From Altererythrobacter xiamenensis (GTDB lineage: Bacteria; Pseudomonadota; Alphaproteobacteria; Sphingomonadales; Sphingomonadaceae): a DNA stretch of 64,000 nucleotides. The notes below the pieces were generated by a model, which did no database searches, was not told the origin of the DNA, and worked only from the letters and a program-made list of their open reading frames with translations. Shown piece by piece: positions 29,708-37,463 of the stretch (positions are counted from its first letter, which is position 1; the number at the start of each line of letters is the position of its first letter). A program made the translations under genes and the position numbers. The stretch is taken from assembly GCF_900177715.1 (NCBI RefSeq), contig NZ_FXWG01000003.1:62001-126000 (forward strand), read 5' to 3'.

Positions 29708-30519
29708 GGTTATCGATCCGCCACTCGACCCGCTATTCCTTCGGCGATCCGGTCGTCCATGCGCTGCAACGATTGCGGCTCAAGCCCAAGGAAACGCAGG
29801 GCCAGAAGATCATCGGCTGGGAGATGGAGTACGAAAACGCCGCGGTGGAGCTCGAATATGAAGACCAGCACTATAATACGGTGACGCTCGTTGCGGTCGA
29901 GCCGGGTGCCTGCGAGGTCGGGATAACCTGTCGCGGGATAGTCGATACGGAAGACAATGCAGGAGTCATCGGCAATCACTCGGGACATTTGCCCTTGTGG
30001 AGTTTCCTTGGACAGACCGAGCTCACCAGGCCGGGTCCCGCGATCCGCGATGTGATCAAGCGTTTGCCTCCGCCGGGCGACGGCAAGCTGGATTTTCTCC
30101 ATGAACTTTCGGCGGTCATCCGCGACAAGGTGGATTACGAGGTCGGCAAGACCGGCCCTCGTACGACAGGCGAGGAATCGGCTGCGGCCGGCCATGGAGT
30201 CTGTCAGGACCACGCCCATATCTTCATAGGGGCCGCGCGTGCCGCCGATATCCCGGCGAGATACGTCAGCGGCTATCTGATGATGAACGACCGGATCGAG
30301 CAGGAAGCGACGCACGCTTGGGCGGAAGCGCATATCGACGGGCTCGGCTGGGTCGGCTTCGATATTTCGAATGGCATTAGCCCCGACCCGCGCTATGTGC
30401 GTGTCGCAACGGGGCGGGATTATCGCGACGCTGCTCCGGTGACGGGCATAAGCTTCGGCTCGGGCGAGCAGGTGCTCAATGTCGACGTTGCAGTCGAGCA
30501 GCAACAAGTAGAACAATAA
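29704..30519 (+). CDS. Transglutaminase-like cysteine protease-fold protein
   Basis: This 271-residue protein has an N-terminal beta region (RLSIRHSTRYSFGDPVVHAL) followed by a transglutaminase-like core. The catalytic triad is readable: C167 in AAGHGVCQDHAH, H204 in ATHAWAEAH and D220 in GWVGFDISNG. Such proteins may cleave or transfer peptide bonds. The start overlaps the alpha-E stop (ATGA). The proteasome-type gene begins three bases after its stop. There is no signal peptide, so it acts in the cytoplasm. The substrate is unknown. Confidence 0.92.
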   Translation: MRLSIRHSTRYSFGDPVVHALQRLRLKPKETQGQKIIGWEMEYENAAVELEYEDQHYNTVTLVAVEPGACEVGITCRGIVDTEDNAGVIGNHSGHLPLWSFLGQTELTRPGPAIRDVIKRLPPPGDGKLDFLHELSAVIRDKVDYEVGKTGPRTTGEESAAAGHGVCQDHAHIFIGAARAADIPARYVSGYLMMNDRIEQEATHAWAEAHIDGLGWVGFDISNGISPDPRYVRVATGRDYRDAAPVTGISFGSGEQVLNVDVAVEQQQVEQ

Positions 30520-30521
30520 CA

Positions 30522-31265
30522 ATGACATATTGCGTTGGAATGATGGTTGACCGCGGGCTGGTCCTGATGAGCGACACGCGCACCAATTCGGGTGTCGACA
30601 ACATCTCGGTCTTCAAGAAGATGTTTCACTGGAACGTTCCGGGGGAGCGGATCATCACGGTGATGACCGCCGGAAACCTGGCGACGACCCAAACGGTCGT
30701 GAGCCAGCTGCAGGAGCGGAGCAAGACGCCTGAAGAGCGCGCCAGCTCGGTGTTGAGTGCGCCCACCATGTTCCAGGTCGTCAGCGAAATCGGGGCGCTC
30801 TTACGCACGACTATTGCCGAAAGCCAGGAGGCCAACGCCGCAGGCGGAAAAAGCCGCTTCACGGCCTCGATCATCGTAGCCGGGCAGATCAAGGGGATGG
30901 AGCCCCGCTTGTTCATGGTCTATCCCGAAGGTAACTTCATCGAAGCAAGCACCGACACGCCTTTCTTCCAGATCGGTGAGACGAAGTATGGCCGCCCGAT
31001 CATCCTGCGCGGCTATGACCGGGAAATGAGTTTCGAAGACGCGGTCAAGCTTCTGATGGTGTCGTTCGATTCCACCCTCAAGGCGAACCTCTCGGTAGGC
31101 CTACCGCTGGACGTGATGGTCATTGCCCGTGACGCCTTCGAACCGACCCACCAGCATCGCGTCACTCTGGAAGATCCCTATTTCCAGGCGATCTCGTCAA
31201 GCTGGGGCGACGCGCTCAAAAGCGCCTTTCATTCACTGCCGGATTATAGTTTCTACACCGAGTGA
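30522..31265 (+). CDS. Proteasome-type peptidase, Anbu (ancestral beta subunit)
   Basis: This 247-residue Ntn-hydrolase is related to HslV and proteasome beta subunits. After removal of Met1 the protein begins with threonine (MTYCVGMMVDRGLVLMSDTR), the expected N-terminal nucleophile. In mature numbering, D17 falls in SDTRTN, and lysines at 31/32 (FKKM) lie close to the canonical Lys33. The family is known to form open ring or helical assemblies; peptidase activity is hard to demonstrate and the natural substrate is unknown. It closes the four-gene operon. No ATPase partner such as HslU is adjacent. Confidence 0.94.
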   Translation: MTYCVGMMVDRGLVLMSDTRTNSGVDNISVFKKMFHWNVPGERIITVMTAGNLATTQTVVSQLQERSKTPEERASSVLSAPTMFQVVSEIGALLRTTIAESQEANAAGGKSRFTASIIVAGQIKGMEPRLFMVYPEGNFIEASTDTPFFQIGETKYGRPIILRGYDREMSFEDAVKLLMVSFDSTLKANLSVGLPLDVMVIARDAFEPTHQHRVTLEDPYFQAISSSWGDALKSAFHSLPDYSFYTE

Positions 31266-31443
31266 ATGGTTAACGCCGCTGCCTGAAGTAGAAACCCCGA
31301 GTAGGTTTAACGTAATTTTGCTCCGAAATGGATGATGTTTGGCGGCAGAAATGCTGATGATTGGAGCAAATTGCGTAAAGTTACATCCAATCTGGAATTA
31401 GTCTCGCGTGATTCGTGGTTAATGTCGCGTCAGTTTCGCGGTC

Positions 31444-32061
31444 ATGACGAACAAAGCGACACTCCATTTCATCGACAGCTCGAGCCGGACCCGTGCAGAG
31501 CTTGCCAGGGCTGCCTTTTCACTTGGCCATCATGCCGAGGTCTATGGCGACATCAGCGAACTTTCGATCCATCCGCCCAGGAGCGGGATCGTCGTCGCTC
31601 GCGATAGCGTCGAGGAAGGAGGCGTTGCAGTAACGCTCGAACGCCTCGGCCGGCTCGGTATCTGGCTTCCATTGATCGCCTTCGCAGATCAACCGCGACC
31701 GGGCCGGATTGTCGAGGCCATCAAGGCTGGCGCGCTCGATTATCTCTCGCTCCCACTAGACTCGGTGAAGTTCGAACGCTGCCTCGCGCGCATTCAGGGC
31801 GAGGCGGAAGTCGTCGGGGAATCGCGCAAGCGCATGATCGACGCGCGCAATCGCATCGCCAACCTTTCGCGGCGCGAGCGCGAAGTCCTCGAATGGCTAT
31901 CGGAAGGGAGCAGCAACAAGGCCATCGCGCGCGAACTCGACATCAGCCCTCGCACTGTCGAGATCCACAGAGCAAACATGATGTCGAAGCTTGGTGCGCG
32001 CCATGCGGCAGAAGCTGTCCGCCTCAAGATAGAGGCGCAGCTGGAGAACCGGGCGGTCTGA
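31444..32061 (+). CDS. LuxR/FixJ-type transcriptional regulator with degenerate receiver
   Basis: This 205-residue protein has an N-terminal receiver-like domain (about residues 5-115) and a C-terminal LuxR helix-turn-helix. The latter is LSRREREVLEWLSEGSSNKA followed by LDISPRTVEIHRANMM. The receiver lacks hallmarks: one acidic residue instead of a pair (D11), no clear phospho-acceptor at the expected strand end (VVARDS), alanine in place of the switch Ser/Thr, and no conserved lysine before the SLPLDS proline. It may act without phosphorylation. It is the next gene after the Anbu operon, with 178 bases between. Its own ribosome site is weak. Confidence 0.88.
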   Translation: MTNKATLHFIDSSSRTRAELARAAFSLGHHAEVYGDISELSIHPPRSGIVVARDSVEEGGVAVTLERLGRLGIWLPLIAFADQPRPGRIVEAIKAGALDYLSLPLDSVKFERCLARIQGEAEVVGESRKRMIDARNRIANLSRREREVLEWLSEGSSNKAIARELDISPRTVEIHRANMMSKLGARHAAEAVRLKIEAQLENRAV

Positions 32062-32087
32062 CCGCGGTCGCTAGCAGCCCTTCGGGT

Positions 32088-32765
32088 TTAGCGGCAGAAC
32101 CGCCCGTCTCCTTGCTCGAGATGGAAATGATCGCGGTGAGCGGCATTGTATGCCGGCCCGAGCACGGTGCCGAACCTCTTGCAGGCGCTCTTGTGCACGA
32201 CGCGCAAGAACTCCTGTTCGGCCGCGCTGCCCTGCGACCAGTCATTGAGCACGCTTATCCGACGACCATCGGCCAGAACGAAAGCAGAGACATCGATCGC
32301 GGCGGCTTGCGAGTGGGCGGAGCGCCGATTGGTCCCGGCTACATTGCGGCAGGCATAGCTGCCCATCGTCTCGATACGCTCGACCGGGCTGCCAAGAATC
32401 TGACGGGCCGCGCGGTCGACACCGAAACGGGCCCAGGCGGCAAAGGTCTGTGCTGTGGGGCAAGTGACCGGGCCAATGTTGCTGACACCGAAATGTGCGC
32501 GATCGCCCTGAACTGCCGAAAGCTGCACCGCATTCACCGCCGAACAGCCGCCCCCGTAATAACGGTCGGGAAGGGGGGAGAAGCGCGAGCCGGTCTGACC
32601 CAGGCCCGCAAGACACATCTGCGCGTCTGGTGTACTCGCAACTGGCCGGGGCGCGGATACGGGCGCCTGCGATTGACTGGAGCGTTCAGGCACGGCCCCG
32701 CAAGCGGCGAGAGCAATGGCGCAACCAAGCGCTGGGATGGCGCGAAGAGGAAACATGCAGACCAT
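32088..32765 (-). CDS. Extensin-like C-terminal domain lipoprotein
   Basis: This 225-residue protein has a lipobox CAIALAACG (cysteine at 22 from the first ATG), a Ser/Pro linker, and an extensin-like domain. The domain shows GGGCSAVNAVQL, TCPTAQTFAAWARFGVD, SYACRNVAGTN, SAHSQAAAIDVSAFVLADGR and DHFHLEQGDGRFC. The H-S-x-A-x-A-I-D and H-F-H pattern is similar to the metal site of D-Ala-D-Ala peptidases, so a cell-wall role is plausible but unproven. The start may instead be the ATG at 32756; neither start has a strong ribosome site. Confidence 0.85.
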   Translation of the reverse strand: MVCMFPLRAIPALGCAIALAACGAVPERSSQSQAPVSAPRPVASTPDAQMCLAGLGQTGSRFSPLPDRYYGGGCSAVNAVQLSAVQGDRAHFGVSNIGPVTCPTAQTFAAWARFGVDRAARQILGSPVERIETMGSYACRNVAGTNRRSAHSQAAAIDVSAFVLADGRRISVLNDWSQGSAAEQEFLRVVHKSACKRFGTVLGPAYNAAHRDHFHLEQGDGRFCR

Positions 32766-32909
32766 GATCGGCGAACATGGTTAACGAAACCCTAATCACG
32801 CGGCAGGTGGTGCTGAGCCCGCCACGGTACGATGGCCATGCGCGCCCGGAGCAGAGAAGCTGACGGAACACGCCAGTCGTCCGGCCAGCGATCGCGCCGC
32901 TGTATACGC

Positions 32910-33287
32910 TCAGGACGGCAGCTCTTCTGCCACCTGCTCCCACAGTTCGATCTTCACGCCATCGGGATCAAGCAGCCAGGCGAACTTGCCATACCCCTCG
33001 TCCACACTGTCGATGACGTGGACGTCCTTCTTGTTGAGCTGGGCTATGAAGCCATCGAGGTCATCGACCCTCAGGTTGATCATGAAGGCGCCTTTGCCCG
33101 GCTTGATGTAGGTTTCATCCTTGAAGTGGCTGATCAGCGAATAGGGATTGGACTTGGTCTCTTCGGACCACGCAAGCTGCGGCCCATATTCGCCATCGAT
33201 GCCGAGCACGTCGCGATACCAGGCGCGGGTCGCTTCGGGGTCCTTGACGACATAGAAAACTCCCCCAAGCCCCGTAACCTTTGCCAT
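32910..33287 (-). CDS. Glyoxalase/VOC-fold protein downstream of putP
   Basis: This 125-residue protein has a single vicinal-oxygen-chelate fold. TGLGGVFYVVKDPEATRAWY opens it, LGIDGEYGPQLAW follows, and FAWLLDPDGVKIELWEQ closes it with a typical metal-ligand glutamate. The substrate is unknown. AGGAG overlapping the putP stop serves as its ribosome site; the second of two adjacent ATGs (33287) has the better spacing. It is therefore probably co-expressed with the sodium/proline symporter. Confidence 0.88.
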   Translation of the reverse strand: MAKVTGLGGVFYVVKDPEATRAWYRDVLGIDGEYGPQLAWSEETKSNPYSLISHFKDETYIKPGKGAFMINLRVDDLDGFIAQLNKKDVHVIDSVDEGYGKFAWLLDPDGVKIELWEQVAEELPS

Positions 33288-33298
33288 CATTGCTCTCC

Positions 33299-34774
33299 TC
33301 AGGCGTGTGCTGGTTCCCCGCCAGCGTAGGTCATCCGGCTGACAACGACAATCGCGAGCCATGCGAGGATGAAGCCGGGCACGATTTCATAGAGTCCCTG
33401 TCCGCCGATGAAGTCCGAGTTCCAGCCGAGCGCGATCCAGATCGCGACCGTAGCGGCGCCGGTGACGAGGCCGGCCAGCGCGCCCGCGCCGGTCATGCGA
33501 TCCCAGGTCAGCGACAGGATGATGAGCGGCCCGAATGCCGCGCCGAAACCGGCCCATGCATTGGAGACTAGGCCCAGCACCTCGCTCTCGGGATCGGCTG
33601 CGATTCCGATAGCGGCCAGCGCCACCAGAGCGACGCAGATGCGGCCTACGTTGACCGCTTCACGCTCGCTGGCATTCTTGCGCAGGAACAGACGATAGAA
33701 ATCCTCGGTCAGCGAGCTGGAGGATACCAGCAGCTGCGAACTGATCGTGCTCATGATCGCGGCGAGCAATGCCGCGAACAGGAAGCCTGTGACCAGCGGG
33801 TGGAAGAGCAGGTCGGATAGCACGATGAAGATCGTCTCCGGGTCCTCGACCACGATGCCGTTGCGCTCTGCATAGGCGCGTCCGGCGGCCCCGACACCGA
33901 TGGCACCGATCAGCGCCACACCCATCCAGCCGAGGCCGATATTGCGTGCAGTCGCGACTTCCTTGACGCTGCGCACAGCCATGAAGCGCACGATGATATG
34001 CGGCTGGCCGAAATAGCCCAGCCCCCAGGTCACCGCGCTGATAAAGCCGATGGCAGTCAATCCGTACGACAGGCTGAGGAAGCCCTCCTGCGGAATGGCT
34101 CCAATGGAATCGCCGCCGCTTCCTCCGGGGCCGAACATGACCACAAGCGGCATGACGACGAGAGCCACAACCATGATGCAGCCCTGCACGAAGTCGGTCA
34201 GGCTGACGGCGAGAAAGCCGCCGACCATAGTGTAGGCGAGGACCACTAGCGCGGTGATCCAGATGCCGAGCATGTAATCGCTCATGCCGGTATTGGGGAG
34301 GATTCCCGCAAAGGCGGTTTCGAACAGCTTGCCGCCGCCGACGAGGCCGGCCGCGGTGTAGACAGTGAAGAAGGCAACCACCACGATGGCCGAAACAACC
34401 CGCAGAGAAACGGCGCGTTCGGGGAAACGATTTGCGAGAAACTCCGGGATGGTGAGCGCATTGCCGTAGCTTTCGGTCTGGGCGCGCAGTCGCGGCGCGA
34501 CGACGACCCAGTTGACCACGGCGCCCAGGAAGAGGCCGATACCGATCCATGCTTCGACCAGTCCGCCAGCGTAGAGCGCGCCGGGCAGGCCGAGCAGCAG
34601 CCAGCCTGACATGTCGGATGCACCGGCGCTCAGTGCGGCGACCGATGGGGGCAGGTTGCGTCCCGCCAGCAAATAGCCCTCACTGGTATCGGTGGATCGT
34701 TTCCATGCGAACAAGCCGATCCCGATCATGAGGATGAAATAGAGTGCGAGTGTGATGAGTGTGCCGGTCTGCAT
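33299..34774 (-). CDS. putP: Sodium/proline symporter
   Basis: This 491-residue protein has about thirteen transmembrane helices and belongs to the sodium:solute symporter family. GYLLAGRNLPPSVAALSAGA, SDMSGWLLLGLPGALYAGG, SAVTWGLGYFGQPHIIVRFM and STISSQLLVSSSSLTEDFYR are PutP-type signatures, the last containing the sodium-site serines. It should import proline for use as carbon source or osmoprotectant. No putA is present in the window. It is divergent from the trehalose genes, also linked to osmotic stress, across a 103-base gap containing a dyad. Confidence 0.93.
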   Translation of the reverse strand: MQTGTLITLALYFILMIGIGLFAWKRSTDTSEGYLLAGRNLPPSVAALSAGASDMSGWLLLGLPGALYAGGLVEAWIGIGLFLGAVVNWVVVAPRLRAQTESYGNALTIPEFLANRFPERAVSLRVVSAIVVVAFFTVYTAAGLVGGGKLFETAFAGILPNTGMSDYMLGIWITALVVLAYTMVGGFLAVSLTDFVQGCIMVVALVVMPLVVMFGPGGSGGDSIGAIPQEGFLSLSYGLTAIGFISAVTWGLGYFGQPHIIVRFMAVRSVKEVATARNIGLGWMGVALIGAIGVGAAGRAYAERNGIVVEDPETIFIVLSDLLFHPLVTGFLFAALLAAIMSTISSQLLVSSSSLTEDFYRLFLRKNASEREAVNVGRICVALVALAAIGIAADPESEVLGLVSNAWAGFGAAFGPLIILSLTWDRMTGAGALAGLVTGAATVAIWIALGWNSDFIGGQGLYEIVPGFILAWLAIVVVSRMTYAGGEPAHA

Positions 34775-34810
34775 GTATGGCCGCGTAACAGGACCGAGGG
34801 GAATTGGCCA

Positions 34811-34826
34811 CAGTGTGTCTACACTG
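34811..34826. promoter_or_regulatory. Perfect dyad CAGTGT-N4-ACACTG between divergent putP and otsB
   Basis: Six-base arms (34811-34816 and 34821-34826) surround GTCT, about 37 bases before the putP start and 52 before otsB. Fifteen bases later TTGACC (34842-34847) and TATGCG (34864-34869) could form an otsB promoter with a 16-base spacer. The dyad could be the operator of a shared regulator of proline uptake and trehalose synthesis; no regulator is identified. Confidence 0.4.
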
Positions 34827-34877
34827 CATCATTCTCGGCATTTGACCTCGCGATATGCATCGCTATGCGTTGTTGCA

Positions 34878-35636
34878 ATGCAGCGAAACTTGCTTTCAGG
34901 CTCTCAACTTGCGCCGCCGCCAATGCTCTCGACCCTTTTGCGGGAGCGCAGCGTAGCGCTGTTTCTCGATTTCGACGGGACTTTGGTCGACATTGCGCAA
35001 GGGCCGGATGCGATCATGGTGCCGGAGGGCCTGCGAGACCATTTGTTGCAATTGGATGCAGCGCTCGAAGGTCGATTGGCCTTGGTGTCGGGTCGCTCGC
35101 TTGCCGACCTCGAACGGCACCTTGGACCGGTGCCGATAGCGCGCGCAGGCTCTCACGGCGCCGAATGTGTCCTCGGCGACGGACGGATGATCGGAGAGCC
35201 CCCTGCGCCAGTGCCCCAGGCGCTCAAGGCCGAACTGGCCAAGCTGGAAGAAATGCACTCGGGCCTGGAGATCGAGCACAAGAGCTTCGGTATCGGTATG
35301 CACTATCGTGCTGCGCCCGATCTCGAAGGCACGATTGTCGAACAGGGGCGTATCCTAGCGAGTAGCTATGGCATGACGATCAAGCAGGGAAAATGCGTGG
35401 TGGAATTGATGACGGCCAAAACGGATAAGGGCAGGGCAGTGCGCAGTTTCATGGAAATAGAGCAATTTGCGGGCGCGATGCCGGTATTCGTCGGCGACGA
35501 CATAACCGACGAGGACGGCTTCGCTGCCAGCGGGGAATTCGACGGCTTCGGCATCGCGGTCGGAGAGCGTGAGCCGAAGCTTGCCCGTTACCACCTTGCG
35601 TCAACCGATGCGGTTCGATCATGGATGCAGCTATGA
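34878..35636 (+). CDS. otsB: Trehalose-6-phosphate phosphatase
   Basis: This 252-residue HAD-family phosphatase removes phosphate from trehalose 6-phosphate. FLDFDGTLVDIAQGPDA holds the nucleophile aspartate, LVSGRSLADLERHLG is motif II, and VFVGDDITDEDGF is the metal-binding motif IV. A second ATG at 34923 is possible; neither has a clear ribosome site. If the promoter suggested for this gap is used, transcripts would start almost at 34878 and be nearly leaderless. Its stop overlaps the next start (ATGA, 35633-35636). Confidence 0.94.
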   Translation: MQRNLLSGSQLAPPPMLSTLLRERSVALFLDFDGTLVDIAQGPDAIMVPEGLRDHLLQLDAALEGRLALVSGRSLADLERHLGPVPIARAGSHGAECVLGDGRMIGEPPAPVPQALKAELAKLEEMHSGLEIEHKSFGIGMHYRAAPDLEGTIVEQGRILASSYGMTIKQGKCVVELMTAKTDKGRAVRSFMEIEQFAGAMPVFVGDDITDEDGFAASGEFDGFGIAVGEREPKLARYHLASTDAVRSWMQL

Positions 35637-37438
35637 ACCAGTCCAATCCACCGGCAAGCCTGGAGCTATGGCCCATCGGCAATTGTCAGATGAGCGCCAT
35701 GGTCGACGAGCGCGGCGCCATCACCTGGGGCTGCATTCCCCGTGTCGACGGCGATCCCGTGTTTTGCTCGCTTCTCAATGGCGACCGCAAGGACGACGGG
35801 GTCTGGCGGTTCGAACTGGTCGGACAGGTTTCGGCGCGGCAGGAGTATATTCGCAATACGCCGAACCTCGTCACGACCCTCGAGGCCGAGGACGGCAGCG
35901 CGGTCGAGATCCTCGATTTCTGCCCGCGGTTCGAACGGTCGGGGCGAATGTACCGCCCGGTTGCGGTGGTGCGTATTGTCCGGCCCATCGCCGGAAATCC
36001 GCGCATCAAGGTGCGCTTGCGGCCGATGACGAACTATGGCGCCGAACTGGCGAAGACGACCAACGGCACCAATCATATCCGCTATCTGGTCGGTTCGCAG
36101 GCCCTGCGTCTCTCGACCGATGCTTCTGTCGGCTATGTGCTGGAAGAGCGCGCCTTTCGCGTCGAAGACGACACGCATTTCTTCCTCGGCCCTGACGAAC
36201 CCTTTTCGGGTAACCTGCGCGAGGAAGTGCGCCACATGGAGCAGCTCACTCGCAAGTATTGGCAGCACTGGGTGCGCGGGCTGGCGACACCCTTCGAATG
36301 GCAGGACGAGGTCATTCGCTGCGCGATCACGCTCAAACTGTGCCAGCATGAAGAGACGGGTGCTATTGTCGCCGCGCTGACCACCTCCATTCCCGAAGCG
36401 CCCGGTAGCGAACGCAATTGGGACTACCGGTTCTGCTGGATCCGCGATTCCTATTACACCGTGCAGGCATTGAACCGGCTGGGCGCGCTGGACGTGCTCG
36501 AGAAATATCTCGCCTACCTGCGTAACATCATCGATTCCTGCCAGGGCGGACAGATCCAGCCGCTCTATTCGGTGATGGGCGAAAGCGAGCTCGACGAAAG
36601 GGTCGCCGAAGACCTCGCCGGCTATCGCGGCATGGGACCGGTGCGCGTGGGCAATGCCGCCTACACACAGGTCCAGCACGATTGTTACGGCCAGATCGTG
36701 CTTCCGACGGTTCAGGGATTCTTCGATTTCCGCCTCCTGCGAAGAGCGGACGAGGCAGACTTCGCCAGTCTCGAAGAGGTCGGCGAGATGGCCTGGCGGA
36801 TGCACGACCAGCCAGATGCGGGACTTTGGGAATTCCGGACGCGGCAGGAGGTCCACACCTACTCGGCGGTGATGAGCTGGGCCGCATGTGACAGGCTGGC
36901 GAATGTCGCCGAGTATCTGGGCAAGGCGGATCGCGCGGCGCTGTGGCGCGAAAGGGCCGACGCCATCCGCGAGCGCGTGCTAACGGAAGCATGGAAGGAA
37001 AATGGCGGGGAGGGCCACTTCACCGCATCGTTCGAGAGCGACTACCTCGACGCGAGCCTGCTGCAACTGGTCGAACTACGGTTCGTCGATCCGTCGGATG
37101 AAAAGTTTCTTTCGACCTTCGATCAACTCGAAAAGGCGTTGCGCCGCGGCGAACACATGCTGCGTTATGCTGCCGAAGATGATTTCGGGCTGCCGGAAAC
37201 CGCATTCAACATCTGTACGTTCTGGTTGATAGAGGCGCTGGCTCTCGTCGGACGCAAGGACGAGGCGCGAAAGCTTTTCGAGGCGATGCTTTCGCATCGC
37301 ACCAAGTCGGGCCTCCTGAGCGAAGATCTCGATTTCGAGACGGGCGAACTCTGGGGCAATTTCCCGCAGACCTACTCGCTCGTCGGGATCATCAATTGCG
37401 CAGGACTGTTGTCCAAGAGTTGGAACACAGTGAGATGA
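35633..37438 (+). CDS. Glycoside hydrolase family 15 protein (glucoamylase/trehalase-like)
   Basis: This 601-residue protein has an N-terminal beta region (LELWPIGNCQMSAMVDERGA) and an (alpha/alpha)6 barrel. Typical GH15 segments are SERNWDYRFCWIRDSYYTVQ-like, GLPETAFNICTFW and TGELWGNFPQTYSLVGIINC; acidic residues in the barrel should be catalytic. GH15 includes glucoamylases, dextranases and trehalases. Its position between otsB and otsA suggests it acts on trehalose or a related glucoside. It would let the cell break down what the flanking enzymes make. The start at 35633 is chosen for the ATGA overlap; an ATG four codons earlier is possible. Confidence 0.9.
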   Translation: MNQSNPPASLELWPIGNCQMSAMVDERGAITWGCIPRVDGDPVFCSLLNGDRKDDGVWRFELVGQVSARQEYIRNTPNLVTTLEAEDGSAVEILDFCPRFERSGRMYRPVAVVRIVRPIAGNPRIKVRLRPMTNYGAELAKTTNGTNHIRYLVGSQALRLSTDASVGYVLEERAFRVEDDTHFFLGPDEPFSGNLREEVRHMEQLTRKYWQHWVRGLATPFEWQDEVIRCAITLKLCQHEETGAIVAALTTSIPEAPGSERNWDYRFCWIRDSYYTVQALNRLGALDVLEKYLAYLRNIIDSCQGGQIQPLYSVMGESELDERVAEDLAGYRGMGPVRVGNAAYTQVQHDCYGQIVLPTVQGFFDFRLLRRADEADFASLEEVGEMAWRMHDQPDAGLWEFRTRQEVHTYSAVMSWAACDRLANVAEYLGKADRAALWRERADAIRERVLTEAWKENGGEGHFTASFESDYLDASLLQLVELRFVDPSDEKFLSTFDQLEKALRRGEHMLRYAAEDDFGLPETAFNICTFWLIEALALVGRKDEARKLFEAMLSHRTKSGLLSEDLDFETGELWGNFPQTYSLVGIINCAGLLSKSWNTVR

Positions 37439-37463
37439 GCAGACTATGAGATGAGCAGATTAA
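37432..37463 (+). repeat. 16-base tandem micro-duplication at the GH15-otsA junction
   Basis: Two copies, GAGATGAGCAGACTAT (37432-37447) and GAGATGAGCAGATTAA (37448-37463), are identical for the first 12 bases. The first copy contains an ATG overlapping the GH15 stop (ATGA) but reads only four codons (M-S-R-L) before a stop. The second holds the real otsA start, which also begins M-S-R-L. Confidence 0.85.
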
